This document shows positions 22,237 through 33,975 of a stretch of 64,000 nucleotides of DNA, one piece after another. This DNA is from Maylandia zebra. Lineage: Eukaryota > Chordata > Actinopteri > Cichliformes > Cichlidae. The translations under genes and the position numbers were made by a program. The notes beneath the pieces were generated by a model, which worked only from the letters and a program-made list of their open reading frames with translations, was not told the origin of the DNA and did no database searches. The stretch lies in assembly GCF_041146795.1 (NCBI RefSeq), contig NC_135182.1, forward strand, positions 35,271,509-35,335,508. Direction: 5' to 3'. Numbering within the stretch: the first letter of the stretch is position 1; every line of letters starts with the position of its first letter.

Positions 22237-24890
22237 GAGAAGAAGGGGGTGAAAAGGTATGGATGCCTCTTGTGTTGTTTACCCCAAACTGTGCTTCTTG
22301 TAATACCAACCATGGAAACTCCACGGGGATTGAGTCACTTCCACAGCACCGCGATCGTCACTGTCTTCTCCGCCAGCAGCTCTGCCACTAATCTGCTGTG
22401 CCTATTGTTGCTGATCCTCATCCTCGCGCTTCTTGCATAACAAACTAGGTGGGTGTTTTCCTGCAAGCCACAGGATTAACAGTGTGAATGCAGACGACCG
22501 AGGAGCGAAAAGAAAACACACGAAGGAGGAGGAAGAGGAGGAAGCGAGAGAAAGAAGAGCTAACTGTGTTACTTGGTGGCACCCAGGTCATTAGTGAAGC
22601 TTCCTTAAAGGTCTTGTTTGTCACTTGAATACTCGAATTCAACAATTAATCGCGTCATATCTGGATGTGCTGGCAGTCATTTAGAGAGGAGAGCTTATGC
22701 AAGCTGTCCACCTCAAACGCTCCATCGATTCTGGGCAATATTAGTAAAGGTTTCATTTACATGAACTTGAACATAGGCTTCAGCTTCTGCTGTGTAAAAA
22801 TGGATTTGTAGACGCTGAAAGCTCCAGAAATGATAACATGAGCTTATTTGAGCTGCAGACCAGCAGTTTAAGTGGTTGATGCATTCACTTGTCTTATCAG
22901 ACCAACGGTAAACATGTAGTTTATCAAACTGCAGCAAAACAAAAAACTATTTCCTAAATATTTGCCTAAATCCGTCACATACTCGGTGAACAAAAGCAGG
23001 TCCCTCCATCACAGCTGTGCATTATTAGGACAGAGTAAGGCAGTCACTGGGACTGGGTTGCTGTGTGTGAAGTGTGAAGTGCAGTCAGTGAGTCATTCCT
23101 CCAGCAAGAGAAAGTGGTAAGAAGCCTCTTCTAATTTAGAACAGCACACCTACGTGGTGCTGAAATAGACTTGAGAATCACAGGGTGAGAGAAAGAGACT
23201 GGAGGATAGGAGAGGCTGAGAGAGGTGAGGGAAGGAGAAACAAGAGAGGTAAAAATCAGAAGGGAAGAACATTTAGACCAATGTGCTGCTGATTTATGTC
23301 CTTTTATCAGAGACACCTATATTTTTAGACGCTGACCTTGATTCTCTGAGTTAAAAAATAAAAACAAAAACACCCAGTACTTATTTGCCCCCATCTGGAG
23401 AAGAATGTCCAGAACACGAGTGCATGAACCCACTGAAGACACGTTTTTAGCTTTAACAGTGGACTAATTATTAGCTTTTATTTGAGGTTTGGTGTGTTGA
23501 ATCCACCTGAAACCAGTGTAAACATGTAGTGGAAGGTGAGGCTCCCGTGCACTCTCTGCTCTCCCACACCTGTTCGATATCGGACTGCATTTCGAACAGT
23601 TTGATGTGGAAAATTAAATAAAACATATCAATGGTCAACGTTACACTGAATACAAAAGCTTCAGTATTTTGCTTGAAATGTTAATTTGTCAGTTTAGATA
23701 ATGGTCTGGGATCAGAGCGACCTCTGCGCTTCAAAACCCTGTTTGGGATTTTGGCTGTTACATAAAACTAAATGGATGAATAATCATGCAAATTGATGCG
23801 GTGTGAAATGATTCACCGGCAGAGAAGACAAAATAACAATAAACCCTGTGTAGGTGTGTGATGAATGAAGGAATTAACATTACGTATTGTATAACTGGGT
23901 TAAATGTAAGAAAGCGTCATGCAAATGCAACAGCATCGCCTTACGTAACGCGGGTGTAAGGTGAAGGAAATAAAGTAAAACGAGCTGATCAGTGAAGCGA
24001 TTGAAGATTTCTGGGATCCTCACCTTGCTATTTAACAGTGGTGACACAGTACCTCTCGCAGCAGCCCGTCGCTGCAGTAATCTAGTTAAAGAGATTAGCA
24101 GAGTGGTTATGTAGCAAGTCGACAGCAAAATAGACATAATCCCTGTAAGGTGTTGTCCTGGCTGGTCCCAGTTTGGTCCTTTTTCCTCCCATACGAATGA
24201 AGATGGCAAATGTTAGGTCAGAGGGAATCCCATTACATGGGAGAAAGAAATAAAGTACTCAAAATAGGAACTAAGGTTAACTAAGCCGCCTTTCTACTGG
24301 AAACATCCAGACTGATAAAATGCCTCCAAGCATGCAAATAAAGCATCTTTAAAATCTAAGTCACATAAAATAAAAACTATTATAATCACAAAGGTTAGAG
24401 TAGTAAATAAAATGACATATTGTAACAGTATGAACTGTTTTACACAAGGCTAGCTACAGATGGGTGACAAATTAAAGGGTCTTTGCAAATCAATGCAAAA
24501 GTTGTTCCAAGTAAATCATCTGTATCCAGTAGTGTAAAATGTTTATCTTGACTTGTATTTATTTGATTAGATTGGTGCAGATAATCGCTCTGAACCCAGA
24601 ATTTAGTAATTTTGACATTTCTCGAGTCTTGTCCATAGTTCAGCTTTCAGGACCATAGTGACATTCCACCCATGCATATGGCTCGTGGGGGTCCCTGACA
24701 GGTAAATATGAAATTAAAGTGAACGGTTTGTTAGGGCCTTCACAGTCTTCAGATCCTTAATTCCGTTAAACCAAAAAGCTAAATCAGAAAATACAAAGTC
24801 TGTTTATGTAAAACTGAACAGAGAACAAGGAAGCATACAGGGAACGGTAACAATTCATGCAAAACAACGGAAACCAAAATATACACAAGG
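21236..24890. other. Intergenic, no gene recognised
   Basis: It holds a (CA)40 microsatellite at 22155-22234 and purine-rich stretches at about 22500-22560 and 23160-23260. 21450-21540 includes 'ctttatttgtcacattta', a phrase common in fish LINE tails. No conserved protein was found in any frame. Confidence 0.45.
22155..22234 (+). repeat. (CA)40 microsatellite
   Basis: Uninterrupted CA for 80 bases. Confidence 0.97.
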
Positions 24891-25190
24891 CCAGAGAAAC
24901 ACAGTGGGCTAATTCCACAATACAACACAGGTGGGAACAAGAAACATGCAAAAGCAATCAAATAGGCTACAGCTGGACAGGTCGTCAGTCTCTCGCAGGG
25001 CCAAGAGAGACAGGCACATACAACACCGAAAGAAGGAAAAGATCAGCAAATATAACTCATACACACATGAAAAACTAACCTTCAATGTAAAGCAGGAAAT
25101 GAATGAGAGACAAATAACTAACATGAAACAAGATAACGGAGAAAGACAGGAAGCAAGAAAAGCGGAAACACAACAAAACCGAACTAACAA
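24891..25190. repeat. Possible retroelement-derived A-rich repeat
   Basis: A-rich text with 'cacaggtgggaacaagaaac' and 'aaagacaggaagcaag' resembles a common fish interspersed repeat. It directly abuts an L2 tail. The family was not assigned. Confidence 0.25.
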
Positions 25191-25381
25191 TTTCAATGTA
25201 TTTATTTACACAGCACCAAATCACAGCAACAGTCACCTCTAACAAAGCCCCAACAATCACACGACCCCTTACGAACAAGGAATTGGTGAAAGTGGGAAAG
25301 AAAAACTCCCTTTTAACAGGACGAAAGAACCAGGCTCAGGGAGGGGCGGGGCCATCTGCTGCGACTGTTTGGGGTGAAAGG
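25191..25381 (-). mobile_element. L2 (Maui-type) LINE 3' tail
   Basis: It shares 'tttattta..cagcaccaaa', 'aaaaactcccttttaacagg' and 'caggctcagggaggggcggg' with the copy at 3549-3780, in the same orientation. Only the 3' end is present. Confidence 0.75.
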
Positions 25382-26593
25382 ACCAAACACAAGAAAAACG
25401 ATGACTCAAAACACTAAATGAGGGGGAAACGTTTGGAAGAGTTTCATCTGTCAAAGCTGCAGCTCTACAGACTGCACTCGAGTAACAGTTCCTTATTAAT
25501 ATACTTTCTGCTTTCCACTGTCTCAAGCACTGATTTACTCAATAATACGTCACGTGTCATAGTCGTAGATTTCTGGAAATGTTTTATAAAAAAGAAACAT
25601 GAAAACTTTTAAATAAATGATGGAATAGGAAGTTTGAAATGTACCTTTGAAGTGTGGTAGACTATAAATCCACAGCAGCAGAAAATGAAAATTGTTCACT
25701 TGCAGTACTGAAATTACAACAAGAGATGCACAACTTCACAAACCCAGTGTAAAAACAACAACAACATGTAACTGCAAGTTTCTATAAGTTACAAACTCAC
25801 AAACTCATGTTTCATATGCAATAAAACAGATAAAACACGTCAGTGTTTGAATTGGACAAATGTACAATTTAATGAAAAGTATGAGCTTATTTTGAATTTA
25901 GTGGAAACAACACGTCGTTGACTCCACGTTTCCCACTGTGGAGCGTCCCGTCTGCTTTCAGCAACAGTCTGTAAAGATCTGGGAACTGAGGAGAGCAGCT
26001 GCTGGACTTCTGTTGCCCCGTTCTTGTTTCCTGTCCTGTCACGATGGGACAAATGTTTTCAGTCGGTGAAAGGTCTGGACAGCAGGCAGTTCTCAGCTGG
26101 ACTTTTCTACTAGTGTACAGTAGATGAGTTGTGCTGTTGTAATCGCTGAACTCTGGAGTTTAACATCCTGAAATATGAAGGCCTTCCCTGAATGTCATCT
26201 GGATGAGAACATAAGTTGTTCTGAAACCTGTATGTTCCTTTTAACACAGATGGGGTCTTTCCAGTTGTGCAGACTAGACAGTTTCACGGGCACTAATGCA
26301 CCACCATAGCATCAGACATGCAGGCTTTTTGTCGTGGTTGTGGGTTGTTCGACATGGTTTTTGTGGGGGTTCTGGTTTATTTATTTATTCATGTTTATTA
26401 ATTCCTCCCTCTGTGTTCTGTCCTGTTGTGTCAGGTCTCCCATATTAAGTTCATTCATGTGTCTGCTTCCCCCGTTTAGTTATCACTGCTTGTGCTTTGC
26501 TTTTCACTTTGCTTCCCTGGTTGTTGTCGTCCTTGATTTGGTTCAGCTGTGTCTCATTGTGTTCAGGTGTTTGCACTTCCCTGATTGCCCTTC

Positions 26594-26600
<7 letters not shown>
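25382..26600. other. Intergenic, no gene recognised
   Basis: No supported gene. 26100-26330 and 26330-26600 resemble dispersed fish repeats in tone (runs of TTTATT and CCTG-rich text), but I could not assign families. Confidence 0.4.

Positions 26601-26601
<1 letters not shown>

Positions 26602-26656
<55 letters not shown>
26602..26656 (+). repeat. (TA)n microsatellite
   Basis: TA repeats for about 55 bases with one interruption at 26647. Possible unusual DNA structure. Confidence 0.95.
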
Positions 26657-26657
<1 letters not shown>

Positions 26658-26799
26658 GTGCACTCTTCGCCTCATGCTTTGTCTGAGAGTCTGTTCACAT
26701 TTGCTCAGTAGTTTAAAAGTTTCAGTTCCCGTTTGGTCTTTGTGGTTTACCTGCCAACAGATTTAAGAAATGGCTCGTTTTTCATTAATTCCTGCCTGT

Positions 26800-27363
26800 G
26801 TTTGGGTCCAGATTCCAACTCATGACACTTTGAAATTGGGTGCTAATAACAGGCTGGATGGTCTCTCTCCTCTTCAGTCCAGAGAATGTTTGTTTTCTAA
26901 AAATAAGATTTTGATTTGTCTGATCGCAGAACAGTTTTCCACTTTGCTTCGGTCCATTTTAATTGCGCGTCGGCTCAGAACGTTGTTTTGGTCATGTTCA
27001 CTTATGGCTTCCTCTTTGCATGAAAGAGCTTTTAACACGCATGTGTGGATAAGCTCCACTCAGTTCTTTCTGAGGTGTTAATGAGCCCATGCAGTGATTT
27101 CTATGACAGGGCCATACCTGTTTTAAATAGAGTTGAGGTTTGAAACTCTGAGATGCTCCTTCTCTTGTTTTGTTTCTTACTGATTACTGCTCCAGCCTTC
27201 TGTTGCCTCCATCCCAACTTTTTTGAACATGTTGCTGAATTAAATTCAGAATGAGCAAATGTTTTTCTTAAAATGTTACGAATAAAATATAGATTTGTGA
27301 GACTCGCAAACCACTGAATTCTGTTTTCGTTTACATTTCACAGCGTCGCAATTTTTTTTGGAC
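26800..27363. mobile_element. Degenerate DNA-transposon remnant, family unassigned
   Basis: Text such as 'catcccaacttttttgaaca', 'aattcagaatgagcaaatgt', 'cgcaaaccactgaattctgt' and 'acatttcacagcgtcgcaat' matches the 3' end of a very common fish DNA-transposon repeat. There are no coding remains and the family name is uncertain. Confidence 0.45.
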
Positions 27364-29140
27364 AGGATCGGTGTGGAGGAGTTAGAGACGTGCCTGCACC
27401 GACAGACATGCACGAGCACCGTGTGCACGTCCTCTGCTGATCACTGCAGTGTGTATGTGTTGTGCAGTGGTTCAGCCCACGCTCAGCCCAACACAGCTCA
27501 CTTTGCCCAGCTCTCATTCACTTACCTACCCGTTACTATAGAGACGCAGTGGAGAAGAATGCAGAAAGCGGGCTGGCAGACAGATATGCAGGAGACCTGG
27601 TTTGAATCATAATAACAAAGAGAAGGCTCTCGCATAGCATTGTGAGACTGTTACATAACGACTGCAAGGATTCTGCAACCAAGTCAACCTGTCAAGAGTT
27701 AGGGGAAAAAAAAAAAGAGTCTATAACCGGAAAGCTATTTCAACCACGATGACGTGCTGTTTTCCATTTTATTACTTTTTGACCTCATAGATCAGCTCAC
27801 AGGATCAATACAAGAAATCATACAGCAGTGATGCTTCTGTGTTTTCCACTAGGGGAAAAGAATCAATCAACGAGCTGCATTAAACACAAACTTTCCTGGT
27901 ATAGATGTTATTTAAACTCATGAGTCAAAACAGACTTTCATTAAGCAGAGCTAACTTAATACAGCTGAGGCTAAAATGCTTGCTTTAAATAGCTTGAATA
28001 GATAAAGATTAGATGTTATTCTTTATTGGAACAAACTGAAACCTTGTCTCTAATCTGTTTGTTTGGCCCCATTATGATTTCTTTTCTGCCTCTGCAAGCC
28101 ATTTCCAGCTGCTTCTCTTTCTGCCATAATGTCTATTTTGTCCTGTTATCCTGCCTGCCGTTCTCATTTCTACTTCTGTGTGCAGACTGTATGTCCCAGT
28201 AAGACAACCGAGTGAGAGCGAGTCACAGACAGTTCTGAGACTGCAGCAGATTCTAACCAATCACATTAAGGAGCCCTCCAGCCCACGTGGCTTATTCATA
28301 AATCCAGGAGGAAATCCTTATCAATGCAGCTCCATTCCGTCATACAGTAAATCTTCAATGTACCTCTGATCTGAGCTGAAATAAGCTTCTGAAACTTAAT
28401 CATCTCAAATCGCTTCATCAAATCAAGTGTGGCATGTCTGTTTGTAGACATGTTGCATTTATTTCTTTGCAGATTTTCAAAACTCATCAAATATACATTC
28501 ATGCCAGAATCATTAAATATCTACTGCTAAAATGCCGCATTATAAATTTTGCTTTCTTACAGTTTAGTCGTCTCTGTTCTCATTTCGGCATCTGCCCCTG
28601 ATTAGAGAACCCAGGAAACCCAGATACGAAGCCAAAAATATCCCTTATATGTGTCAGCATGCTTTGCAGTCCTCAGTGTATAGAGCAGCAGTTAACTACA
28701 CCATATTGTGAGATGTACTGTTCCTACCGAGCTGCACCCACAGCCACATAAACCTGAATCATTATCTGTAACAACGATCCCAGCAAACCTTCCCATACAC
28801 CTCTATCTGAATTCTAGTTTCATGGCAACCAATAAACTCTCATGAGTTTCAGTCTCATGGCAACCCATGATAACATCCCGACACATCCCAGTAAGCATAT
28901 TCGTCATGGACTTTTTCCTATTGCATAACCATGTCTCAAGGGTTCCCTGCAAATCAAGGATTAGTGGGGGGTCTGCATGGATAAGAGGCTGCCCAATTAC
29001 TCCTGCAAGAAACTGCAAGGTTTGTACAAACAGACTCAGCAAGCATGTGTGGATATATACTGGTATGCACATGCACACGCACACATCATTGAAAAATGAT
29101 ATAAATAAAAACACTGCAAGAAAGACGAGATCCCTAATAA
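27364..29140. other. Intergenic, no gene recognised
   Basis: No domain-bearing frame on either strand. Sequence left of 29148 is beyond the likely poly(A) sites of cdk5r2. Confidence 0.45.
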
Positions 29141-29147
29141 GTCTGGA

Positions 29148-29196
29148 TTTATTTCAACATGGTCACCATAAACAATTACTATACTGACCTTTTATT
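29148..29196 (-). terminator. cdk5r2: Candidate cdk5r2 poly(A) signals
   Basis: On the minus strand AATAAA lies at 29191-29196 and 29148-29153, about 1.75 kb after the stop codon. Between the stop and these sites I saw no earlier canonical signal, so a long 3' UTR (about 29130-30945) is likely but not proven. Confidence 0.35.
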
Positions 29197-30945
29197 AACA
29201 TGTAAGAGAGAGTGAATGCAGCTGTGGTACATCTCCACAGACAACACACACACACACGTAAATAACACTTTCCTCGATGACATTTAGGAAAAATTAGCTG
29301 TACAAAAGATTTTTTTCCACAGAAGATCATCCTAGAGCAAGAGCTGGTCACAGTAACTGCAGACATAATGGCAAACACTCCAGCGCCTGAGAGGAAACAC
29401 TGGTACATCACCATTATCATTAGCACTGTGCAAAAACATCAAAGGTTTGTTCACAGCTGTGCAAAATAGCAGCATTTTAATTCACTTTCCAAGCAATGGA
29501 TTCACAACACCACATCACAATGATCACCCAGAAGGACCATGTCAGGACTGAGCTGTAGGTTTGGTTTCAGAGTCAGATCACGTTTAACTTATAGAAACTG
29601 CAATGACACGTGTGCAAAGTATACTCTCCTGTCACTCCGTAATGAGATCTTTACATTAAATATTTGTACTTTGAAGAATCCTGAATCGACTGCACTGAAA
29701 GTGAACTGAAGCCAGCAAATGGAGGCGAACAGCACAGTTACAGCACAGGACGAAATATCTTTTGATCATTAAGCTCTATTTGTTTTTGCTCAAACTACAT
29801 TGTACATACCGACCTTCAAAACAGGTAGAGGGGGAAAAAAAGAGCAAAAACATGGGTTATGTACATGTAAACCACAGAGTTTCAGGCCATTCATTAGTTG
29901 GCACATATGAAATTCAACAAAAAAAATCTCCTGAAAAAACCAAAGAAAACCTGTACAATCGATTCAGTCTTCAGTTGACCTCTGCAATGTGTTGCAAAGC
30001 AGTTCATCGCAGTGGCCAACACAGTTTGGAAAGCAATGCACAAAAGAGGCCTTGCATGCCCACTCAGGGGCTCTTTTAGTGCAACATATCACATTCATGT
30101 GGGGCACCTCTGCCCCTTGTCCTCATGTTCCACTTGAAGCAAAAGCCTTTGTACAGTTACATTACTACAGAATCACACTGCTAATGCAAACTGAGACTGC
30201 TGTTCATTTCATGAGGAACTGAAAACGGCTGCATGCCAACCAGATGTTAAAAAGTCACACATGAAGTATGGTGGTGGTGTTTGTTTTCTGCAGGTGGACC
30301 TTTTGTGTACCTCGAGCCAGTGTGTACAGATTGAAACGATGTTCCCCACAGACTCGTATCTACAGTTATTCTAAGCAATGTGTTTTTAACCCACTGGTAT
30401 GCATGTTCAGCAGCTTACTTATCAGCTGACTGAGATGTTTAAAAAGCACAGTATATACTGGCTGTGCTTACAAGGCTTAGGCTTATGTGCTGAAAGTGTA
30501 CTGGGCTGATTTTGGTCCTCTAAGCCAAGCTTGGCTCTGTTGTGGAAAAGTGACTGAAGAGCAGGGATGGAGTAGAAATGGCTGCACAGGTCAGCACCCT
30601 GGACAGCTCCACCTCTTAAATCGGCTCAGACATCTATTCCGGTCCTGCCTGGAACCACATCCATTCACTAACTCACAATATAGGCTAATCTTGAATGAAA
30701 TGGAGATTCAAGTGCCAACCCCTGCGTCACCCAAGAGACAAGACAAAAGGGACAATATTACTACTGGCATGCATTTATGAGATTTCTTAAACTGTAGCCT
30801 AAACACCACACTGAAGTTGTGTAACATCATGAGAGACTATTTCAGCCCAGCCAGGAGAATCCTTCCAGGTTGGCCTTTCCGTCCAAAACCACAGCTGTGT
30901 GATTTCTTTACATTCATCTTAGACCAGTGTCTGTTCGCTTCCATG
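29197..30945 (-). other. cdk5r2: Probable cdk5r2 3' UTR
   Basis: Non-coding and free of simple repeats or transposon remnants, in contrast to its surroundings, which fits a transcribed 3' UTR of a neuronal gene. Open frames here are short and unrecognised. Confidence 0.4.
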
Positions 30946-31833
30946 TCAGCGGTCCAGGTTCGACTCGCTGCTGTCGCGCTGGTTTTTGAGGTCCTGGAAA
31001 ACCTCGGTGAAAAAGTGTGGGTCTGCATTCAGCTGAAGCATTTTGGCACTCATCCTGTTGATGATCCGGAGCGATGTCTCCCAGAAAACGTCCTTGTTCG
31101 TCTCGTTCATGAACGGCTTGAGCGGATAGGAGATCTCGTTGCCCATGTACGAGTAGGCGAGGTAGAGGCAAGTCTGAAAGGTGCCCTGCAGCTCGGCTGG
31201 GCTGTCGGTGCTGTCCGATATCGTGTCTTCGCACAGCAGGTACACGAACACCACGTTGGCCGGCGTGATGAAGCCTTGGTCCTGCCAGCCCTGGAGCAAA
31301 AGAGTCCGGTCAATGTTTCGGAACCAGAGGATCACCTCTCCGCTGCTTAACTGTTTCAGTTTGTAACACCTGCGGCACAAGAAGTCCCCCAAACAGCGAA
31401 GCAGCTCGCCGGTTGAAGCCTGGATGACTATCCGCCTGGGTGACACCAGAGACACGCTGCTGGGCTGCTTCTGGACCGAGGACAGCCTCCCGTTCTGCAC
31501 GACAGACTCGCTGTTCTGCGTGGGGACCGTGGGCACCGGGACGGGGATGGGCGCTTTCGGTTTCTTCTCTTCGGTCTGGTGCGTTTTCCTCACGTTTTCG
31601 CTGTTGAGCTGAGCCACCTGGCTGGACGGCAGCTCTCGAGTGGGCAGCGGGTTCGGGGTCACTTTCTTTGCGCTCTTCTTGGCCGAACTAGCCACCAGCT
31701 TCTTCCAGGACAGAGACACGAACATTGAGTGGCGTTTGAGGCTCTTGTCGTTTTTCCCTCCGTCTCCTGCGACCTCGGCATCCATGATCGACGCCTTCTT
31801 GGTCGCGGGAGATATAGAGAGAACGGTTCCCAT
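30946..31833 (-). CDS. cdk5r2: Cyclin-dependent kinase 5 activator 2 (p39)
   Basis: A single coding exon of 295 residues (human p39 has 367). The start MGTVLS carries Gly2 for myristoylation, followed by lysine-rich segments (SWKKLVASSAKKSAKK, 42-57) that help membrane binding. A proline-rich linker (92-104) leads to the CDK5-activator domain, about residues 133-284: RRIVIQASTGELLRCLGDFL, LLLQGWQDQGFITPANVVFV, CLYLAYSYMGNEISYPLKPF and LNADPHFFTEVFQDLKN. This domain has a cyclin fold and binds and activates CDK5 in neurons without T-loop phosphorylation. The protein ends NLDR, as in human p39. The low-complexity linker and C-terminal tail are shorter than in mammals. Transcription converges on fev, as in human. 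The a or b copy is not settled. Confidence 0.96.
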   Translation of the reverse strand: MGTVLSISPATKKASIMDAEVAGDGGKNDKSLKRHSMFVSLSWKKLVASSAKKSAKKVTPNPLPTRELPSSQVAQLNSENVRKTHQTEEKKPKAPIPVPVPTVPTQNSESVVQNGRLSSVQKQPSSVSLVSPRRIVIQASTGELLRCLGDFLCRRCYKLKQLSSGEVILWFRNIDRTLLLQGWQDQGFITPANVVFVYLLCEDTISDSTDSPAELQGTFQTCLYLAYSYMGNEISYPLKPFMNETNKDVFWETSLRIINRMSAKMLQLNADPHFFTEVFQDLKNQRDSSESNLDR

Positions 31834-32120
31834 GTCTGCGCGGTGGAGAGATGCGGGGGTTTGGATGCTGCTGCGGCTTGAACGCAGAACGTCGAGCAGA
31901 GTGAGAGGCGGCGAACAGCAGTCACGACAGCGACTGAAACTCCATTTACACGCTTACGTGTAACGTCTGGTCGCTCCCCGGAGGAGATGAAGGAGGACTG
32001 CGCGTTTTTGTTCTTCTTCTGCTGTTGTGTGAAATTATGTCCCAGCAGATGCTCTCTCAGTGCCGCGCGCGGAGACGCTGCGGCACGATCCCGTCTGTGA
32101 GAGGAGCGAAGATTTGTGGC
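31834..32120 (-). promoter_or_regulatory. cdk5r2: cdk5r2 promoter region and 5' UTR, CpG-rich
   Basis: GC content and CpG density rise sharply from the coding start out to about 32110 (for example gccgcgcgcggagacgctgc near 32060). This suits a TATA-less neuronal promoter on the minus strand. The transcription start was not fixed. Confidence 0.45.
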
Positions 32121-32433
32121 TATGCGTAAATCTCAGGCTTAAACGAACCAGCAGGTTCAGCCTCTGACTGACCGTCGGGACAGCCAATCAGAAAGTCAAC
32201 CAATGGTCCAATCACCAGGGCTGTTGTTTTTAGGTCTCGGTTGCCATTGATAGCAGCGACACTGACTGATTTGGTTCGTGCTGTTCTCCACCAGTCTGGT
32301 TACTTTGGGAAAGCGAGGTTATTTATAAATCAGGTCGTCTGCATCTGACCTGAGCCTCCCCAAAACACAACACAATTTTACACTGACTACTAATGAGTCA
32401 GTGTAAATTACTAATGAGTGACCCCCCACACAT
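32121..32433. other. Distal upstream of cdk5r2
   Basis: It contains CCAAT-type boxes on both strands near 32184-32212 (ccaatcagaaag, ccaatggtccaatcacc), which could belong to the cdk5r2 promoter. The right end runs into a Penelope fragment. Confidence 0.4.
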
Positions 32434-32578
32434 CTGTGGGGGGAAACTCCCACTAGGTTTATATCTGGGACTCTCCACCATTTGACCTTAGAACTGAAGA
32501 AGCTTCTCGGATGAGAGGTGAAACGTCTTCAAGCAACTTAAAGAAGTCCAGACGCTTTTCTTTGCAAGCTCCTTTGAT
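32434..32578 (+). mobile_element. Penelope terminal-repeat fragment
   Basis: Matches 62296-62439 over about 145 bases, with no difference I could see until the last base or two. It includes 'ctgaagaagcttctcggatg' and 'aggtgaaacgtcttcaagca'. Only the terminal repeat is present, without coding remains. Confidence 0.85.
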
Positions 32579-33184
32579 TCTGTACAAAAGTTTCTACCAG
32601 CTACAACCAGCCTAAACTTTTTTGTCTTTCCAGACACCTGGACAAAGTTTTCAGAACAAAACACCACCTGCATTTGTTTTACTTGGACAGGTAGGAAAAA
32701 AAAACTCCCACTAATCAAAGCAATAATGAGTTTTCAGCTGAGCTCCAAATATCTTCTGCCTTACAAAGCAGTTACAATTGTTGCTATTTTAATAAAGCAG
32801 GAATTGCTACTGACCTCATGTAGTAGCAATTCATGGGAAACACCCACTGTAGGTGTGTGTAACATGTCCCTGGATCCAAAGAGACTTATCCAATTACAGT
32901 CAGTAGAACTGGCCCAGCTTCACCAGGTTACATCACTACAGTCTGATATTTCCATTCATCTTAAACTGTAAACACACGTAAATAGAAGTGAATGTCCAAT
33001 GTAGTGGAATATTCAAAGCCTTTGTCATACAGTTAAACTATGAAGAGCTAAACATGACATGTGACCTGTAACCTGATGTTCTGAGGTCATTCATCCTAAG
33101 TTTTTTTTTATTTTTTATTTTTATATCAACATTTCTTTTATTTTGAGAAGTTCGGTGATCTGCTGCTCTACTGTGCTTTCATGG
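32579..33184. other. Intergenic, nothing recognised
   Basis: AT-rich with a T/A low-complexity stretch at about 33100-33142. No gene seen. Confidence 0.4.
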
Positions 33185-33750
33185 CATATCAAACCTTTAA
33201 ACAGATGGCCTGCAGCAGAAGGACACACTGGGTGTCATTCCTGTCAGCTAACAACAGGAAATAATTCACACAAGCTCACCAAAACTGGACAACAGAAGAT
33301 TGGGAAACGTTGCCTGGTCCGAGTCTCAGTTTCTGCTGGGACATTCAGATGGTAGAGCCAAGGTTTGGTGTTAACAACATGAAAGCATGGATCCTTCTAG
33401 TATTGTATCAACACTTCAGGCTGCAGGTGGCGTAATAGTGTGAGGGCATGTTTTGGTTCCCTTTGTACCAACTGGATATAACGCAAATGCCACAGCCTAC
33501 ATTGGTATTGTTGCTAACCACGTCCATCCCCTCATGACCACACTTCACCCGTCTTCTGTGTAAAGTTCAAAACTCAAACTGTCTCACACTGGCTCCTTAA
33601 ACATAATGATGAAGATTTCAGTCCAGCACAGCACCTTTGAAATGCTGTGAAATGATTTGCATCATGGACGTGCAGCTGAGAAACCTGCAGAAACTCTGTG
33701 ATGCTGTCATGTCAATGTGGACAAAAAAAGATGTACCTAATAAAGTGACC
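33185..33750 (+). mobile_element. Tc1-like transposon remnant
   Basis: Recognisable transposase text: 'cattcctgtcagctaacaac', 'aaaactggacaacagaagat', 'cgttgcctggtccgag' and 'acattcagatggtag'. The 3' end is 'gtacctaataaagtgacc'. The stretch coding for the final catalytic part is deleted or scrambled and stops are present. Confidence 0.8.
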
Positions 33751-33884
33751 AATCTCTCTCTCCACAAATAAACTGACTCCAGATACACACAGGATTTGGA
33801 AAATGTGAAAGAAGATCTTGCACCAGTTACTCGACACTTCCAATGATTAAAATCAGTGAAATGATCTGGCCTGCATTCATGTCA

Positions 33885-33975
33885 GGGGGTGGCAGTGGCT
33901 CAGGAGGTAGCACAGCTCATCTACTTATTAGCGGGTCAGTGGTTCAATTCCCCTCCTACTCCAGTCTGCATGTTG
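33885..33975 (+). repeat. tRNA-like SINE fragment
   Basis: A box A-like TGGCTCAGGAGG (33896-33907) and a box B-like GGTTCAATTCC (33941-33951) sit 34 bases apart, as in tRNA-derived SINE heads. The cloverleaf is not intact, so it is not called a tRNA. Confidence 0.5.

Noticed and set aside
30817..31350. 177-codon plus-strand frame over cdk5r2
   Set aside because: Antisense shadow of the cdk5r2 coding exon. The minus-strand frame is the conserved protein.
33885..33975. Possible tRNA gene
   Set aside because: Box A and B likeness only. Acceptor and anticodon stems do not pair, so a SINE fragment fits better.
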